A DNA stretch of 5,065 nucleotides from Gammaproteobacteria bacterium (GCA_015487895.1 WFOW01000133.1:1-5065), one strand, 5' to 3'. Shown: positions 1-4,937, counted from the stretch's first letter. The notes: a model not told the origin generated them from the letters alone. Made by a program: numbers and translations.

Positions 1-1980
1 CAGCCGGACGGCACGCTCGAGCCGCTGCCGCGCCCCTCGGTGGACACCGGGATGGGCCTCGAGCGCCTGGCGGCGGTGATGCAGGGGGTCCACTCCAACT
101 ACGACACGGACATCTTCCGCCACCTGATCGCGGCGGCGGCGCGCCTCGCCGGCGTGGAGGGCACGGGCTCGAGCTCGCTGCGGGTCATCGCCGACCACAT
201 CCGCGCCAGCGCCTTCCTCGTCGTCGACGGCGTGGTGCCCTCGAACGAGGGCCGCGGCTACGTGCTGCGGCGCATCGTCCGCCGCGCCGCGCGCCACGGC
301 CACAAGCTCGGCCTGCGCGAGCCCTTCCTGTGGCGGCTGGTGGAGCCGCTGGTGGAGATCATGGGCGAGGCCTACCCGGAGCTCGTCGAGGGCCGCGAGC
401 GCGCCGAGCGCGCCATCCGCCGCGAGGAGGAGCGCTTCGCCGAGACCCTGGAGCAGTGGCTGCGCATCCTCGACCAGGAGCTCGCGCGCCTCGAGGGCCG
501 CACCATCCCGGGCGAGCTCGTCTTCCGGCTCTACGACACCTACGGCTTCCCCACCGACCTGCTGCGCGATGTCGCCCTGGAGCGCGGGCTGGAGCTCGAC
601 CTGGCGGGCTTCGAGCGCGAGATGGCGCGCCAGCGCGAGCGCGCGCGCGCGGCGAGCCGCTTCGAGGCCGACTACGCGGCGCCGGCGGCGCTCGAGGGCT
701 GCGCGAGCGAGTTCGTCGGCTACGAGCGCCTCGAGGAGGAGGCGACGGTGCTGAAGCTCCTCAGGGACGGGCGCGAGGTCGAGCGCCTCGGCCTCGGCGA
801 GGAGGGCGCCGTGATCCTCGACCGCACGCCCTTCTACGCCGAGTCCGGCGGGCAGGTGGGCGACCGCGGCTGGATCACCGCAGACGGAGGGGCGGAGTTC
901 GAGGTGCGCGACACCCAGCGCGTCGGCGGCGCGCACGCGCACCTCGGCGTGGTGCGCGCCGGGGCCCTGGCGGTGGGCCAGCGCGTGCGGGCGCGCGTGG
1001 ACGAGGCGGCGCGCCGCGCCACCGCCCTCAACCATTCCGCCACGCACCTGCTGCACGCGGCGCTGCGCCGGGTGCTGGGGCCCCACGTGCAGCAGAAGGG
1101 CTCGCTCGTCGCGCCCGACCGCCTGCGCTTCGACTTCTCCCACGACGCGCCGCTGACGCGCGAGCAGATCGAGGCCGTCGAGCGCCTGGTCAACGAGCAG
1201 ATCCGGCGCAACGCCGAGGTGCGTGCCGAGGTGCGCCCCTACGAGGAGGCCGTGGCCGCCGGCGCCATGGCGCTCTTCGGCGAGAAGTACGGCGACGAGG
1301 TGCGGGTGCTCAGCATCGGCGACTTCTCCGTGGAGCTCTGCGGCGGTACGCACGTGCGCCGCGCCGGCGACATCGGGCTGTTCAAGATCGTCTCGGAGTC
1401 GGGCGTGGCGGCCGGCGTGCGCCGCATCGAGGCCGTCACGGGCGAGCGCGCCCTGCGCTGGGTGGAGGAGAACGAGGAGCGCCTGCAGCGCGTGGCGGAG
1501 CTCCTGCGCGGCCGCCCGGAGGAGGCCGACGAGAAGCTGCGCCAGCTCCTCGAGCGCCAGCGCCGGCTCGAGCGTGAGCTCGAGCGCCTGCGCCAGCGGC
1601 TCGCGGCGGGCGGCGCCGGCGACCTCGCCTCGCGCGTGGTCGAGGTCGACGGCGTCAAGGTGCTCGCCGCGCGCCTCGACGGTGCCGACGCCAAGGCGCT
1701 GCGCAGCGCCGTCGACCAGTGGAAGGCGCGCCTCGGCAGCGCCGTGGTCGTCCTCGGCACGGCCGGCGAGGACGGCAAGGTGCGGCTCGCCGCGGGGGTC
1801 ACCGACGATCTCACGGACCGCCTCAAGGCCGGCGAGCTGGTCAACGAGGTCGCCGCGCGCGTCGGGGGACGTGGCGGCGGGCGCGCCGACTTCGCCCAGG
1901 CGGGCGGCACGGATGCGGCCCGCCTCGACGAGGCCCTGGCTGCGGTGCCCGAGCTCGTGCGTGCGCGCCTCGCGGGCTGA
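1..1980 (+). CDS. alaS: Alanyl-tRNA synthetase, 5'-truncated by window edge
   Basis: Charges tRNA-Ala with alanine in the cytoplasm and clears mischarged Ser/Gly-tRNA-Ala. The frame is open from base 1, giving 659 residues before TGA; the E. coli enzyme has about 876, so roughly 215-220 N-terminal residues (class II motifs 1 and 2) lie outside the window. Visible in order: class II motif 3, DTGMGLER (residues 15-22); the [11 protein letters not shown] segment of the tRNA-recognition region (81-91); [10 protein letters not shown] (around 179-187); the editing domain with zinc ligands HSATH (H345, H349) and CGGTH (C447, H451), which match E. coli His564/568, Cys666 and His670 by pattern; Q365 in VQQKGS; a charged coiled-coil linker (about 511-535); and the C-Ala domain with the glycine-rich [15 protein letters not shown] (622-636). 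All editing residues are present, so it looks fully functional. It is followed by a 217-bp gap before lysC, probably a separate transcription unit. Confidence 0.98.
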   Translation, partial: QPDGTLEPLPRPSVDTGMGLERLAAVMQGVHSNYDTDIFRHLIAAAARLAGVEGTGSSSLRVIADHIRASAFLVVDGVVPSNEGRGYVLRRIVRRAARHGHKLGLREPFLWRLVEPLVEIMGEAYPELVEGRERAERAIRREEERFAETLEQWLRILDQELARLEGRTIPGELVFRLYDTYGFPTDLLRDVALERGLELDLAGFEREMARQRERARAASRFEADYAAPAALEGCASEFVGYERLEEEATVLKLLRDGREVERLGLGEEGAVILDRTPFYAESGGQVGDRGWITADGGAEFEVRDTQRVGGAHAHLGVVRAGALAVGQRVRARVDEAARRATALNHSATHLLHAALRRVLGPHVQQKGSLVAPDRLRFDFSHDAPLTREQIEAVERLVNEQIRRNAEVRAEVRPYEEAVAAGAMALFGEKYGDEVRVLSIGDFSVELCGGTHVRRAGDIGLFKIVSESGVAAGVRRIEAVTGERALRWVEENEERLQRVAELLRGRPEEADEKLRQLLERQRRLERELERLRQRLAAGGAGDLASRVVEVDGVKVLAARLDGADAKALRSAVDQWKARLGSAVVVLGTAGEDGKVRLAAGVTDDLTDRLKAGELVNEVAARVGGRGGGRADFAQAGGTDAARLDEALAAVPELVRARLAG

Positions 1981-1983
1981 CGC

Positions 1984-2013
1984 TTGCCGGCTGCCACGCC
2001 GCTGTCGTTAAAT
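1984..2013 (+). promoter_or_regulatory. Probable sigma-70-type promoter for lysC
   Basis: TTGCCG (1984-1989) lies 18 nt upstream of TTAAAT (2008-2013). Each hexamer matches its consensus at 4 of 6 positions, and this is one of the few AT-rich spots in the area. Initiation near 2020 would give lysC a leader of about 175-180 nt, containing the hairpin series described separately. The position just after the alaS stop fits an independent lysC promoter. This is pattern matching only. Confidence 0.4.
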
Positions 2014-2040
2014 ACCGCGCCTTCCGCGGGGATGGGATCC

Positions 2041-2071
2041 GGAAGCCCTGAAAATTTTTTTCAGGGCTTCC
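2041..2071 (+). repeat. Perfect 14-bp inverted repeat with AT-rich apex
   Basis: GGAAGCCCTGAAAA (2041-2054) pairs perfectly with TTTTCAGGGCTTCC (2058-2071) around a TTT loop. The A/T tract is at the tip of the hairpin rather than after it, so this is not a classical intrinsic terminator on either strand. It might still help end alaS transcription, stabilise the alaS 3' end, or present a U-rich Hfq-type loop. An alternative pairing, CTTCCG (2021-2026) with CGGAAG (2040-2045), would compete with it. Confidence 0.75.
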
Positions 2072-2094
2072 CCGCGGCCAGGGATGGCCGCGGG
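2071..2094 (+). promoter_or_regulatory. Hairpin with CsrA-type AGGGAT loop
   Basis: CCCGCGGCCA (2071-2080) and TGGCCGCGGG (2085-2094) form a perfect 10-bp stem around GGGA. If the top A-T pair opens, the loop is the hexaloop AGGGAT closed by C-G. CCAGGGATGG matches the CsrA selection consensus ACARGGAUGU at 8 of 10 positions, with GGA at 2082-2084. Confidence 0.55.
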
Positions 2095-2099
2095 AAGGC

Positions 2100-2121
2100 T
2101 CATGCACAGGGAAGTGCATGA
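2100..2121 (+). promoter_or_regulatory. Hairpin with CsrA-type AGGGAA hexaloop
   Basis: TCATGCAC (2100-2107) pairs perfectly with GTGCATGA (2114-2121) around the hexaloop AGGGAA (2108-2113). ACAGGGAAGU matches the CsrA consensus ACARGGAUGU at 9 of 10 positions, with the same register of loop and closing pairs. GGA is at 2110-2112. The hairpin also contains the possible leader-ORF start at 2118, so a protein bound here could block that start. Confidence 0.55.
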
Positions 2122-2189
2122 CGATGCAGGAAAAAATCGAAATGGCCGCGAAGCGCTTCAGCGCTGATTCAATCCGCGGAGCGGATTGA
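2118..2189 (+). CDS. Possible 23-residue leader peptide ORF upstream of lysC
   Basis: ATG at 2118 opens a frame of 23 sense codons ending in TGA at 2187-2189, 8 nt before the lysC ATG. The peptide begins MTMQEKIEMAAKRF and is not recognised. AGGGAAG (2108-2114) just upstream could serve as a weak ribosome-binding site; ATG at 2124 and 2142 are alternative in-frame starts. A ribosome finishing at 2189 would open the 2169-2189 hairpin and could restart at lysC, so coupling is possible. Eight of 23 residues are Met, Thr, Lys or Ile, the end products of the aspartate pathway, but with so few codons this may be chance. A second ORF in another frame (ATG 2102 to TGA 2167) overlaps and weakens the case for either. 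Confidence 0.22.
   Translation: MTMQEKIEMAAKRFSADSIRGAD
2169..2189 (+). promoter_or_regulatory. GGA-loop hairpin just before the lysC start
   Basis: TCAATCCGC (2169-2177) pairs perfectly with GCGGATTGA (2181-2189) around the loop GGA (2178-2180). The only purine-rich candidates for a lysC ribosome-binding site, GGAG (2178-2181) and GCGGA (2181-2185), lie inside it. Its 3' end overlaps the alternative hairpin 2188-2209 (GATCAGT with ACTGATC), which places the lysC ATG in its loop. The two folds exclude each other, a layout typical of translational control. Confidence 0.5.
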
Positions 2190-2197
2190 TCAGTTCA

Positions 2198-3463
2198 ATG
2201 GCACTGATCGTCCAGAAGTACGGCGGCACCTCGGTCGGCTCGATCGAGCGCATCGAGCACGTCGCCGACAAGGTGGCCGCCACGCGCAGGCAGGGCCACC
2301 AGGTGGTGGTGGTGGTCTCGGCCATGAGCGGGGAGACCGACCGCCTCCTGGGGCTCGCGCGCGCCATCAGCGAGCGGCCGGACCCGCGCGAGCTCGACGT
2401 GCTGCTCGCCACCGGTGAGCAGGTCACCATCGCCCTGCTGGCCATCGCGCTCGCCAAGCGCGGCTGCCCTGCGCGCTCCTACACCGGGGCCCAGGTCCAC
2501 ATCCTCACCGACAGCGCCCACAACAAGGCGCGCATCCGCGACATCGACGCCGCGCGCGTGCGCCGCGACCTCGCCGAGGGCCGCGTGGTGGTGGTGGCCG
2601 GCTTCCAGGGCGTGGACGAGCACGGCAACATCACGACGCTCGGGCGCGGCGGCTCGGACACCACGGCCGTGGCGCTGGCCGCCGCGCTCGGGGCCGACGA
2701 GTGCCAGATCTTCACCGACGTCGACGGCGTCTACACCACCGACCCGCGCGTCGTGCCCGAGGCGCGCCGCCTCGACCGCATCACCTTCGAGGAGATGCTG
2801 GAGATGGCGAGCCTCGGCTCCAAGGTGCTCCAGATCCGCGCCGTCGAGTTCGCGGGCAAGTACAACGTGCCGCTGCGCGTGCTCTCCACCTTCGAGGAGG
2901 GCCCCGGCACCCTGATCACCTACGAGGAGCCCGAGATGGAGCAGCCGCTGATCTCCGGCGTGGCCTTCAACCGCGACGAGGCCAAGCTCACTGTGGTGGG
3001 CGTGCCCGACCAGCCGGGCGTGGCCTGGCGCATCCTCGGCCCCATCGCCGAGGCCAACATCGAGGTGGACATGATCGTGCAGAACGTGGGCGAGGACGGC
3101 ACCACGGACTTCACCTTCACCGTCCACCGCAACGACTACCCGCAGGCGCTCGAGATCCTGCGGCGCACGGCCGGGGAGCTCGGCGCGCGCGAGGTCACGG
3201 GCGACGATCGCATCGTCAAGATCTCGCTGGTCGGCGTCGGCATGCGCTCGCACGCCGGCATCGCCAGCCGCATGTTCGAGGCGCTGGCGAAGGAGGGCAT
3301 CAACATCCGCATGATCTCCACCTCCGAGATCAAGATCTCGGTGGTGGTCGACGAGAAGTACCTCGAGCTCGGCGTGCGGGCCCTGCACGAGGCCTTCGGC
3401 CTCGCGCGGGCGCCGGAGGAGGGAGCCGGCAGCCAGGCCGCCGAGGGCCCGCCCGCAGGCTGA
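2198..3463 (+). CDS. lysC: Aspartate kinase, lysine/threonine-sensitive type with C-terminal ACT domains
   Basis: Phosphorylates L-aspartate with ATP to 4-phospho-aspartate, the first step toward lysine, threonine, methionine, isoleucine and diaminopimelate; cytoplasmic. The 421 residues match the monofunctional enzyme (about 400-420). The amino-acid kinase domain starts at KYGGTSVG (residues 7-14), followed by GRGGSDTT (149-156) and VDGVYTTDPR (175-184), the substrate and nucleotide loops. Two ACT regulatory regions follow: from LTVVGVPDQPG (264 onward) with MIVQNVGEDG, and from KISLVGVGMRSH (341 onward) with STSEIKIS (374-381), which normally bind the inhibitory amino acids. The last 20 or so residues are a low-complexity Ala/Gly/Glu tail. 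ATG 2198 was chosen because MALIVQKYGGTSVG is the standard family N terminus; TTG at 2186 would add four residues and is unlikely. The Shine-Dalgarno is weak and buried in a hairpin. Confidence 0.97.
   Translation: MALIVQKYGGTSVGSIERIEHVADKVAATRRQGHQVVVVVSAMSGETDRLLGLARAISERPDPRELDVLLATGEQVTIALLAIALAKRGCPARSYTGAQVHILTDSAHNKARIRDIDAARVRRDLAEGRVVVVAGFQGVDEHGNITTLGRGGSDTTAVALAAALGADECQIFTDVDGVYTTDPRVVPEARRLDRITFEEMLEMASLGSKVLQIRAVEFAGKYNVPLRVLSTFEEGPGTLITYEEPEMEQPLISGVAFNRDEAKLTVVGVPDQPGVAWRILGPIAEANIEVDMIVQNVGEDGTTDFTFTVHRNDYPQALEILRRTAGELGAREVTGDDRIVKISLVGVGMRSHAGIASRMFEALAKEGINIRMISTSEIKISVVVDEKYLELGVRALHEAFGLARAPEEGAGSQAAEGPPAG
2924..2929 (+). promoter_or_regulatory. Candidate internal ribosome-binding site within lysC
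   Basis: GAGGAG lies 6 nt upstream of the in-frame ATG at 2936. It is a better Shine-Dalgarno and spacing than the one before the lysC start at 2198. It also encodes Glu-Glu, which is common in this genome, so coincidence is possible. Confidence 0.35.
2936..3463 (+). CDS. Possible internally initiated aspartate kinase beta (regulatory) subunit
   Basis: In several bacteria, including Corynebacterium glutamicum and Bacillus, lysC yields both a full-length alpha subunit and a beta subunit made from an in-frame internal start, forming alpha2beta2 with the ACT domains of both. Here Met247 (ATG 2936, followed by EQPLISGV) sits at the kinase/ACT boundary, the same place as the C. glutamicum beta start, and GAGGAG is 6 nt upstream. 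The product would be 175 residues containing only the ACT domains. The position and binding site are seen in the sequence; use of the start is inferred. Confidence 0.35.
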   Translation: MEQPLISGVAFNRDEAKLTVVGVPDQPGVAWRILGPIAEANIEVDMIVQNVGEDGTTDFTFTVHRNDYPQALEILRRTAGELGAREVTGDDRIVKISLVGVGMRSHAGIASRMFEALAKEGINIRMISTSEIKISVVVDEKYLELGVRALHEAFGLARAPEEGAGSQAAEGPPAG

Positions 3464-3479
3464 GCGCCCAAGCATGGGG

Positions 3480-3485
3480 TATACT
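3480..3485 (+). promoter_or_regulatory. Candidate -10 element for csrA
   Basis: TATACT matches TATAAT at 5 of 6 positions and stands out 17 bp after the lysC stop. No good -35 hexamer is found 16-18 nt upstream, where the sequence is the end of lysC, so an activator or alternative factor may be involved. Initiation near 3492 would give csrA a leader of about 200 nt. Confidence 0.35.
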
Positions 3486-3694
3486 CTGTGGCGGGGAAGC
3501 AAGGCCCGATGCCCGGGCAGCGGTCACGGGCCGCCCGGGACCGGCGGACCAGATAACCACCACAATGCAGAGGCTTCAGGGAAGGGGGCCGGATAGGCCT
3601 TCAGGCTGCGTGGCGCATGCCGATAGGAAGGGGTGCGCGCCTTCGCGGGCCTGGAGGAAGGCGACGGGGTGATTGACGGACAAGGAGCGGAGCC
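3486..3694 (+). promoter_or_regulatory. GGA-rich csrA leader, likely autoregulatory
   Basis: This gap between lysC and csrA contains eleven GGA triplets, including 3495, 3538, 3546, 3580, 3591, 3626, 3653, 3656, 3678, 3684 and 3689. Hairpins visible: CCCGGGC (3512-3518) with GCCCGGG (3533-3539); CTTC-AGG-GAAG (3574-3584) containing CAGGGA; and GGCC-GGATA-GGCC (3587-3599) with GGA in the loop, extendable by G·U pairs to 3602. AGGCTTCAGG (3571-3580) recurs with one insertion at 3595-3605. E. coli CsrA represses its own mRNA through several leader sites, one over the Shine-Dalgarno; the same layout is suggested here. No reading frame in the stretch looks protein-coding. Confidence 0.5.
3682..3687 (+). 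promoter_or_regulatory. csrA Shine-Dalgarno overlapping a CsrA-type motif
   Basis: AAGGAG lies 7 nt before the csrA ATG, an ideal ribosome-binding site that fixes the start. It is embedded in ACAAGGA (3680-3686), which matches the seven-base core ACARGGA of the CsrA consensus exactly, so CsrA binding would block translation directly. Confidence 0.7.
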
Positions 3695-3928
3695 ATGCTG
3701 ATTCTCACGCGCAGGGTGGGCGAGACGCTGATGATCGGTGACGAGGTGACCGTCACCGTCCTCGGCGTGCGCGGAAACCAGGTCCGCATCGGCGTCAACG
3801 CGCCGAAGGAGATCGCGGTCCACCGCGAGGAGATCTACGAGCGCATCAAGCGCGAGCGCGAGCAGGCGCAGGGGTCTGCGGCTGGTGTCGAGGCGCCTGC
3901 GTCCGGCGGCGGCGAGGGCGGGGGCTGA
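3695..3928 (+). CDS. csrA: Carbon storage regulator CsrA/RsmA
   Basis: A small homodimeric RNA-binding protein that recognises GGA in hairpin loops or single strands, mostly near ribosome-binding sites, and controls translation and mRNA stability for central metabolism, motility and biofilm genes. Residues 1-50 ([18 protein letters not shown] onward, through [13 protein letters not shown] and [10 protein letters not shown]) are nearly identical to E. coli CsrA. The RNA-contacting residues L4, R6, R7 and R44 are all present. The protein has 77 residues against 61 in E. coli; the extra part is a low-complexity Gly/Ala/Ser/Glu tail after about residue 57, probably disordered. The start is fixed by AAGGAG 7 nt upstream. 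It is followed after 2 bp by the tRNA-Ser promoter, with no intrinsic terminator seen. Likely self-repressed through its leader. Confidence 0.98.
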   Translation: MLILTRRVGETLMIGDEVTVTVLGVRGNQVRIGVNAPKEIAVHREEIYERIKREREQAQGSAAGVEAPASGGGEGGG

Positions 3929-3930
3929 TC

Positions 3931-3959
3931 TTGTCGCCCGTCGGGGGCGGGGCTATCCT
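3931..3959 (+). promoter_or_regulatory. Promoter of tRNA-Ser
   Basis: TTGTCG (3931-3936), a 17-nt spacer and TATCCT (3954-3959), each 4 of 6 to consensus. The GC-rich discriminator GCCGCGG that follows is typical of stringently controlled stable-RNA promoters. Between the expected start (about 3966) and the tRNA is a short hairpin, GGGCC-CCGC-GGCCC (3970-3983), in the transcribed 5' leader. Confidence 0.6.
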
Positions 3960-3990
3960 AGCCGCGGAAGGGCCCCGCGGCCCGCTCTCC

Positions 3991-4084
3991 GGAGAGATGG
4001 CCGAGCTGGTCGAAGGCGCTCCCCTGCTAAGGGAGTAAGGGGCCAAAAGCCCCTTCGAGGGTTCGAATCCCTCTCTCTCCGCCA
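3991..4084 (+). tRNA. serV: tRNA-Ser, anticodon GCU
   Basis: Acceptor GGAGAGA (3991-3997) pairs with TCTCTCC (4074-4080); the discriminator is G4081 and CCA is encoded (4082-4084). The anticodon stem CTCCC/GGGAG (4019-4023/4031-4035) encloses CTGCTAA with anticodon GCT at 4026-4028, reading AGC and AGU. The long variable arm AGGGGC-CAAAA-GCCCCT is the class II feature expected for tRNA-Ser. T loop TTCGAAT. It lies just after csrA, as serV does in E. coli. Confidence 0.97.
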
Positions 4085-4375
4085 TCCTTCGTCCTTGCCC
4101 CCGTGCAATCAGCAGCGTAGAGACGCGCGGGGACTGTGTCAGCCATCCTGTGGACCAAAAGGACCGGCGTACCCGCGCCCGGCGGGCTTCGGCGACCGAG
4201 CACCTTTCCCCCGACCCGTCTGCGGGCTCGGACCGTTCACTCGGGCGGCTGTGTGACCGGGAATGAAGCGTTGTGTCACCTCGCAGTTGGGCGGGGCTCG
4301 GGCTTGAGGTCGAGCTCATCCACTGACCGGTTCGCCGGATGCCGGACGTGACGCCACGGCTCCGCGCGGGCGGGC
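4085..4375. other. Intergenic stretch without recognisable gene
   Basis: These 291 bp separate tRNA-Ser from the convergent CPXCG gene. The frames crossing it give Arg/Ser/Pro-rich or otherwise unconvincing proteins. Small features seen: the direct repeat GGACC-AAAA-GGACC (4152-4165); a hairpin 4211-4231 (CCGA-CCCG, loop TCTG, CGGG, bulged C, TCGG) without a following T-run; and TGACCGG twice (from 4253 and 4323). No second copy of the tRNA-Ser 3' end was found, so no island attachment site is supported. Confidence 0.6.
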
Positions 4376-4576
4376 TCAGCCGCTCGAGCCGTCGTCGCGG
4401 CGGATCTCGACGTCCACGGGGCAGCCGTTCCCGTCGAGGCGCAGCTGCACGTCGACGGGCCGGCCGCAGTGCGGGCACTCCTCGAGCAGGTCGTCCTCGG
4501 GCGCGTTCTCGTCCAGCGTCAGGTCGATGCGGGCGCCGCACCAGGGGCAGCGGTCATGCAGCTCGACGATGGCCAT
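4376..4576 (-). CDS. CPXCG-motif small cysteine-rich zinc-ribbon protein
   Basis: Encodes 66 residues starting MAIVELHDRCPWCG. Two CXXC pairs, CPWC (C10, C13) and CPHC (C34, C37), should hold one metal, most likely zinc. The spacing, the acidic DDLLEEC before the second pair and GRPVDV after it match the Cys_rich_CPXG family, a widespread proteobacterial family of unknown function. A fifth cysteine (C52) is extra. It is cytoplasmic: no signal peptide or membrane segment. ATG 4576 was chosen because GGGGAG lies 9 nt upstream; an earlier TTG (4612) would add 12 unconserved residues. A TTGAAA at 4641-4636 on the minus strand could be a -35, but no good -10 follows. It sits between the two tRNA genes on the opposite strand. 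Confidence 0.8.
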   Translation of the reverse strand: MAIVELHDRCPWCGARIDLTLDENAPEDDLLEECPHCGRPVDVQLRLDGNGCPVDVEIRRDDGSSG

Positions 4577-4645
4577 CGCTCCATGCTCCCCGTCTGCCGG
4601 ACTGTGCCTCAAGATTTCGGAGGCGCGGACCTGGCTTTCAAGGCG

Positions 4646-4664
4646 AAGGGTGGGGCCCGCCCTT
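4646..4664. repeat. Short inverted repeat upstream of the tRNA-Arg promoter
   Basis: AAGGGTGGG and CCCGCCCTT (4646-4664) are complementary apart from one T·G pair, with a 1-nt centre. The repeat ends 3 bp before the tRNA-Arg -35. There is no T-run on either side, so a terminator is unlikely; a protein-binding site near the promoter is possible but unsupported. Confidence 0.4.
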
Positions 4665-4667
4665 CCC

Positions 4668-4696
4668 TTGACGCGGGCGGCGGCGCTTCCGATAAT
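4668..4696 (+). promoter_or_regulatory. Near-consensus promoter of tRNA-Arg
   Basis: TTGACG (4668-4673), a 17-nt spacer and GATAAT (4691-4696), each 5 of 6 to the sigma-70 consensus, are followed by a GC-rich discriminator CGCGCG. The expected start near 4703 is about 11 nt before the tRNA. This is the strongest promoter in the window. Confidence 0.8.
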
Positions 4697-4713
4697 CGCG
4701 CGTCCTTCCCCGC

Positions 4714-4790
4714 GCGCCCGTAGCTCAGCTGGATAGAGCGTCAGGCTACGAACCTGAAGGTCGGGGGTTCGAATCCTCCCGGGCGCGCCA
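4714..4790 (+). tRNA. argV: tRNA-Arg, anticodon ACG
   Basis: Acceptor GCGCCCG (4714-4720) pairs with CGGGCGC (4780-4786), then G4787 and encoded CCA (4788-4790). D arm TAGCTCAGCTGGATAGAGC; anticodon stem TCAGG/CCTGA around CTACGAA with anticodon ACG (4748-4750), normally deaminated to ICG to read CGU, CGC and CGA. T loop TTCGAAT, with one G·T pair in the T stem. Pairing with tRNA-Ser(GCU) near csrA parallels E. coli serV-argV; the specific symbol rests on that synteny. Confidence 0.97.
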
Positions 4791-4805
4791 TCTTTTCAAG
4801 CACTT

Positions 4806-4829
4806 AGGCGGTGACGCTCAGCGTCGCCT
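4806..4829 (+). repeat. Bulged hairpin downstream of tRNA-Arg
   Basis: AGGC (4806-4809) pairs with GCCT (4826-4829) and GACG with CGTC around CTCAG, leaving a 3-nt bulge GGT. It begins 16 nt after the tRNA CCA and has no T-run after it. It could help define the tRNA precursor 3' end, or be incidental. Confidence 0.4.
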
Positions 4830-4835
4830 GTGTCC

Positions 4836-4875
4836 AATATCCGCCCGTATCCGCTCGGGTGGCGAATATCCGAGC
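4836..4875. repeat. Short TATCCG repeats with an inverted repeat
   Basis: TATCCGCCCG (4838-4847) and TATCCGCTCG (4848-4857) are tandem decamers, and AATATCCG occurs at 4836-4843 and again at 4865-4872. GCTCGG (4853-4858) can pair with CCGAGC (4870-4875) over an 11-nt loop. This lies between tRNA-Arg and the convergent gene at 4938; no coding frame is convincing here. Confidence 0.4.
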
Positions 4876-4937
4876 CTCTAGGCCGGCCTCGGCGCAGTGG
4901 CTGCACGCGCTGGCCGCCCCCCCCACGTGCAGGCCCG

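Larger units (their letters stand above)
2015..2209 (+). promoter_or_regulatory. Structured lysC leader: tandem hairpins with GGA loops
   Basis: Almost all of this stretch folds on paper into consecutive hairpins: 2041-2071 (14 bp), 2071-2094 (10 bp), 2100-2121 (8 bp), 2122-2139 (4 bp, weak), 2152-2165 (5 bp, loop TTCA), 2169-2189 (9 bp) and an alternative 2188-2209 (7 bp) whose loop holds the lysC ATG. GGA occurs nine times from 2030 to 2185 and sits in the loop at 2082-2084, 2110-2112, 2129-2131 and 2178-2180. GGA in a short hairpin loop is the recognition element of CsrA/RsmA proteins, and csrA lies downstream. The lysine-riboswitch (L-box) signature known upstream of lysC in other bacteria was not recognised. 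No terminator separates the series from lysC, so a 5' UTR element is more likely than a free sRNA. Confidence 0.5.

Noticed and set aside
330..1577. 415-codon open frame on the plus strand inside alaS
   Set aside because: Arg/Ala/Gly/Pro-rich shadow frame fully inside a clear alaS reading frame.
2015..2197. Lysine riboswitch upstream of lysC
   Set aside because: The conserved L-box core elements were not recognised; the fold is a string of simple hairpins rather than a five-way junction.
2195..3502. Long 435-codon open frame antisense to lysC
   Set aside because: It mirrors lysC throughout, has a His/Gly/Ala/Val/Leu-rich composition typical of the antisense frame of a GC-rich gene, and shows no known domain.
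3991..4084. Integrative-element attachment site at the tRNA-Ser 3' end
   Set aside because: No duplicated tRNA 3' segment and no integrase gene lie downstream in the window.
4211..4231. Intrinsic terminator for the minus-strand CPXCG gene
   Set aside because: The hairpin has a bulge, is about 145 bp beyond the stop codon and is not followed by a T-run on the minus strand.
4136..4351. 71-codon plus-strand frame with GTG start in the tRNA-Ser downstream gap
   Set aside because: No ribosome-binding site, no recognisable motif and composition consistent with random GC-rich DNA.
3846..4541. 231-codon minus-strand frame across csrA end, tRNA-Ser and the intergenic region
   Set aside because: It contains the AEREGFEPS string that comes from translating the antisense of a tRNA-Ser gene, a well-known spurious annotation, and is otherwise low complexity.
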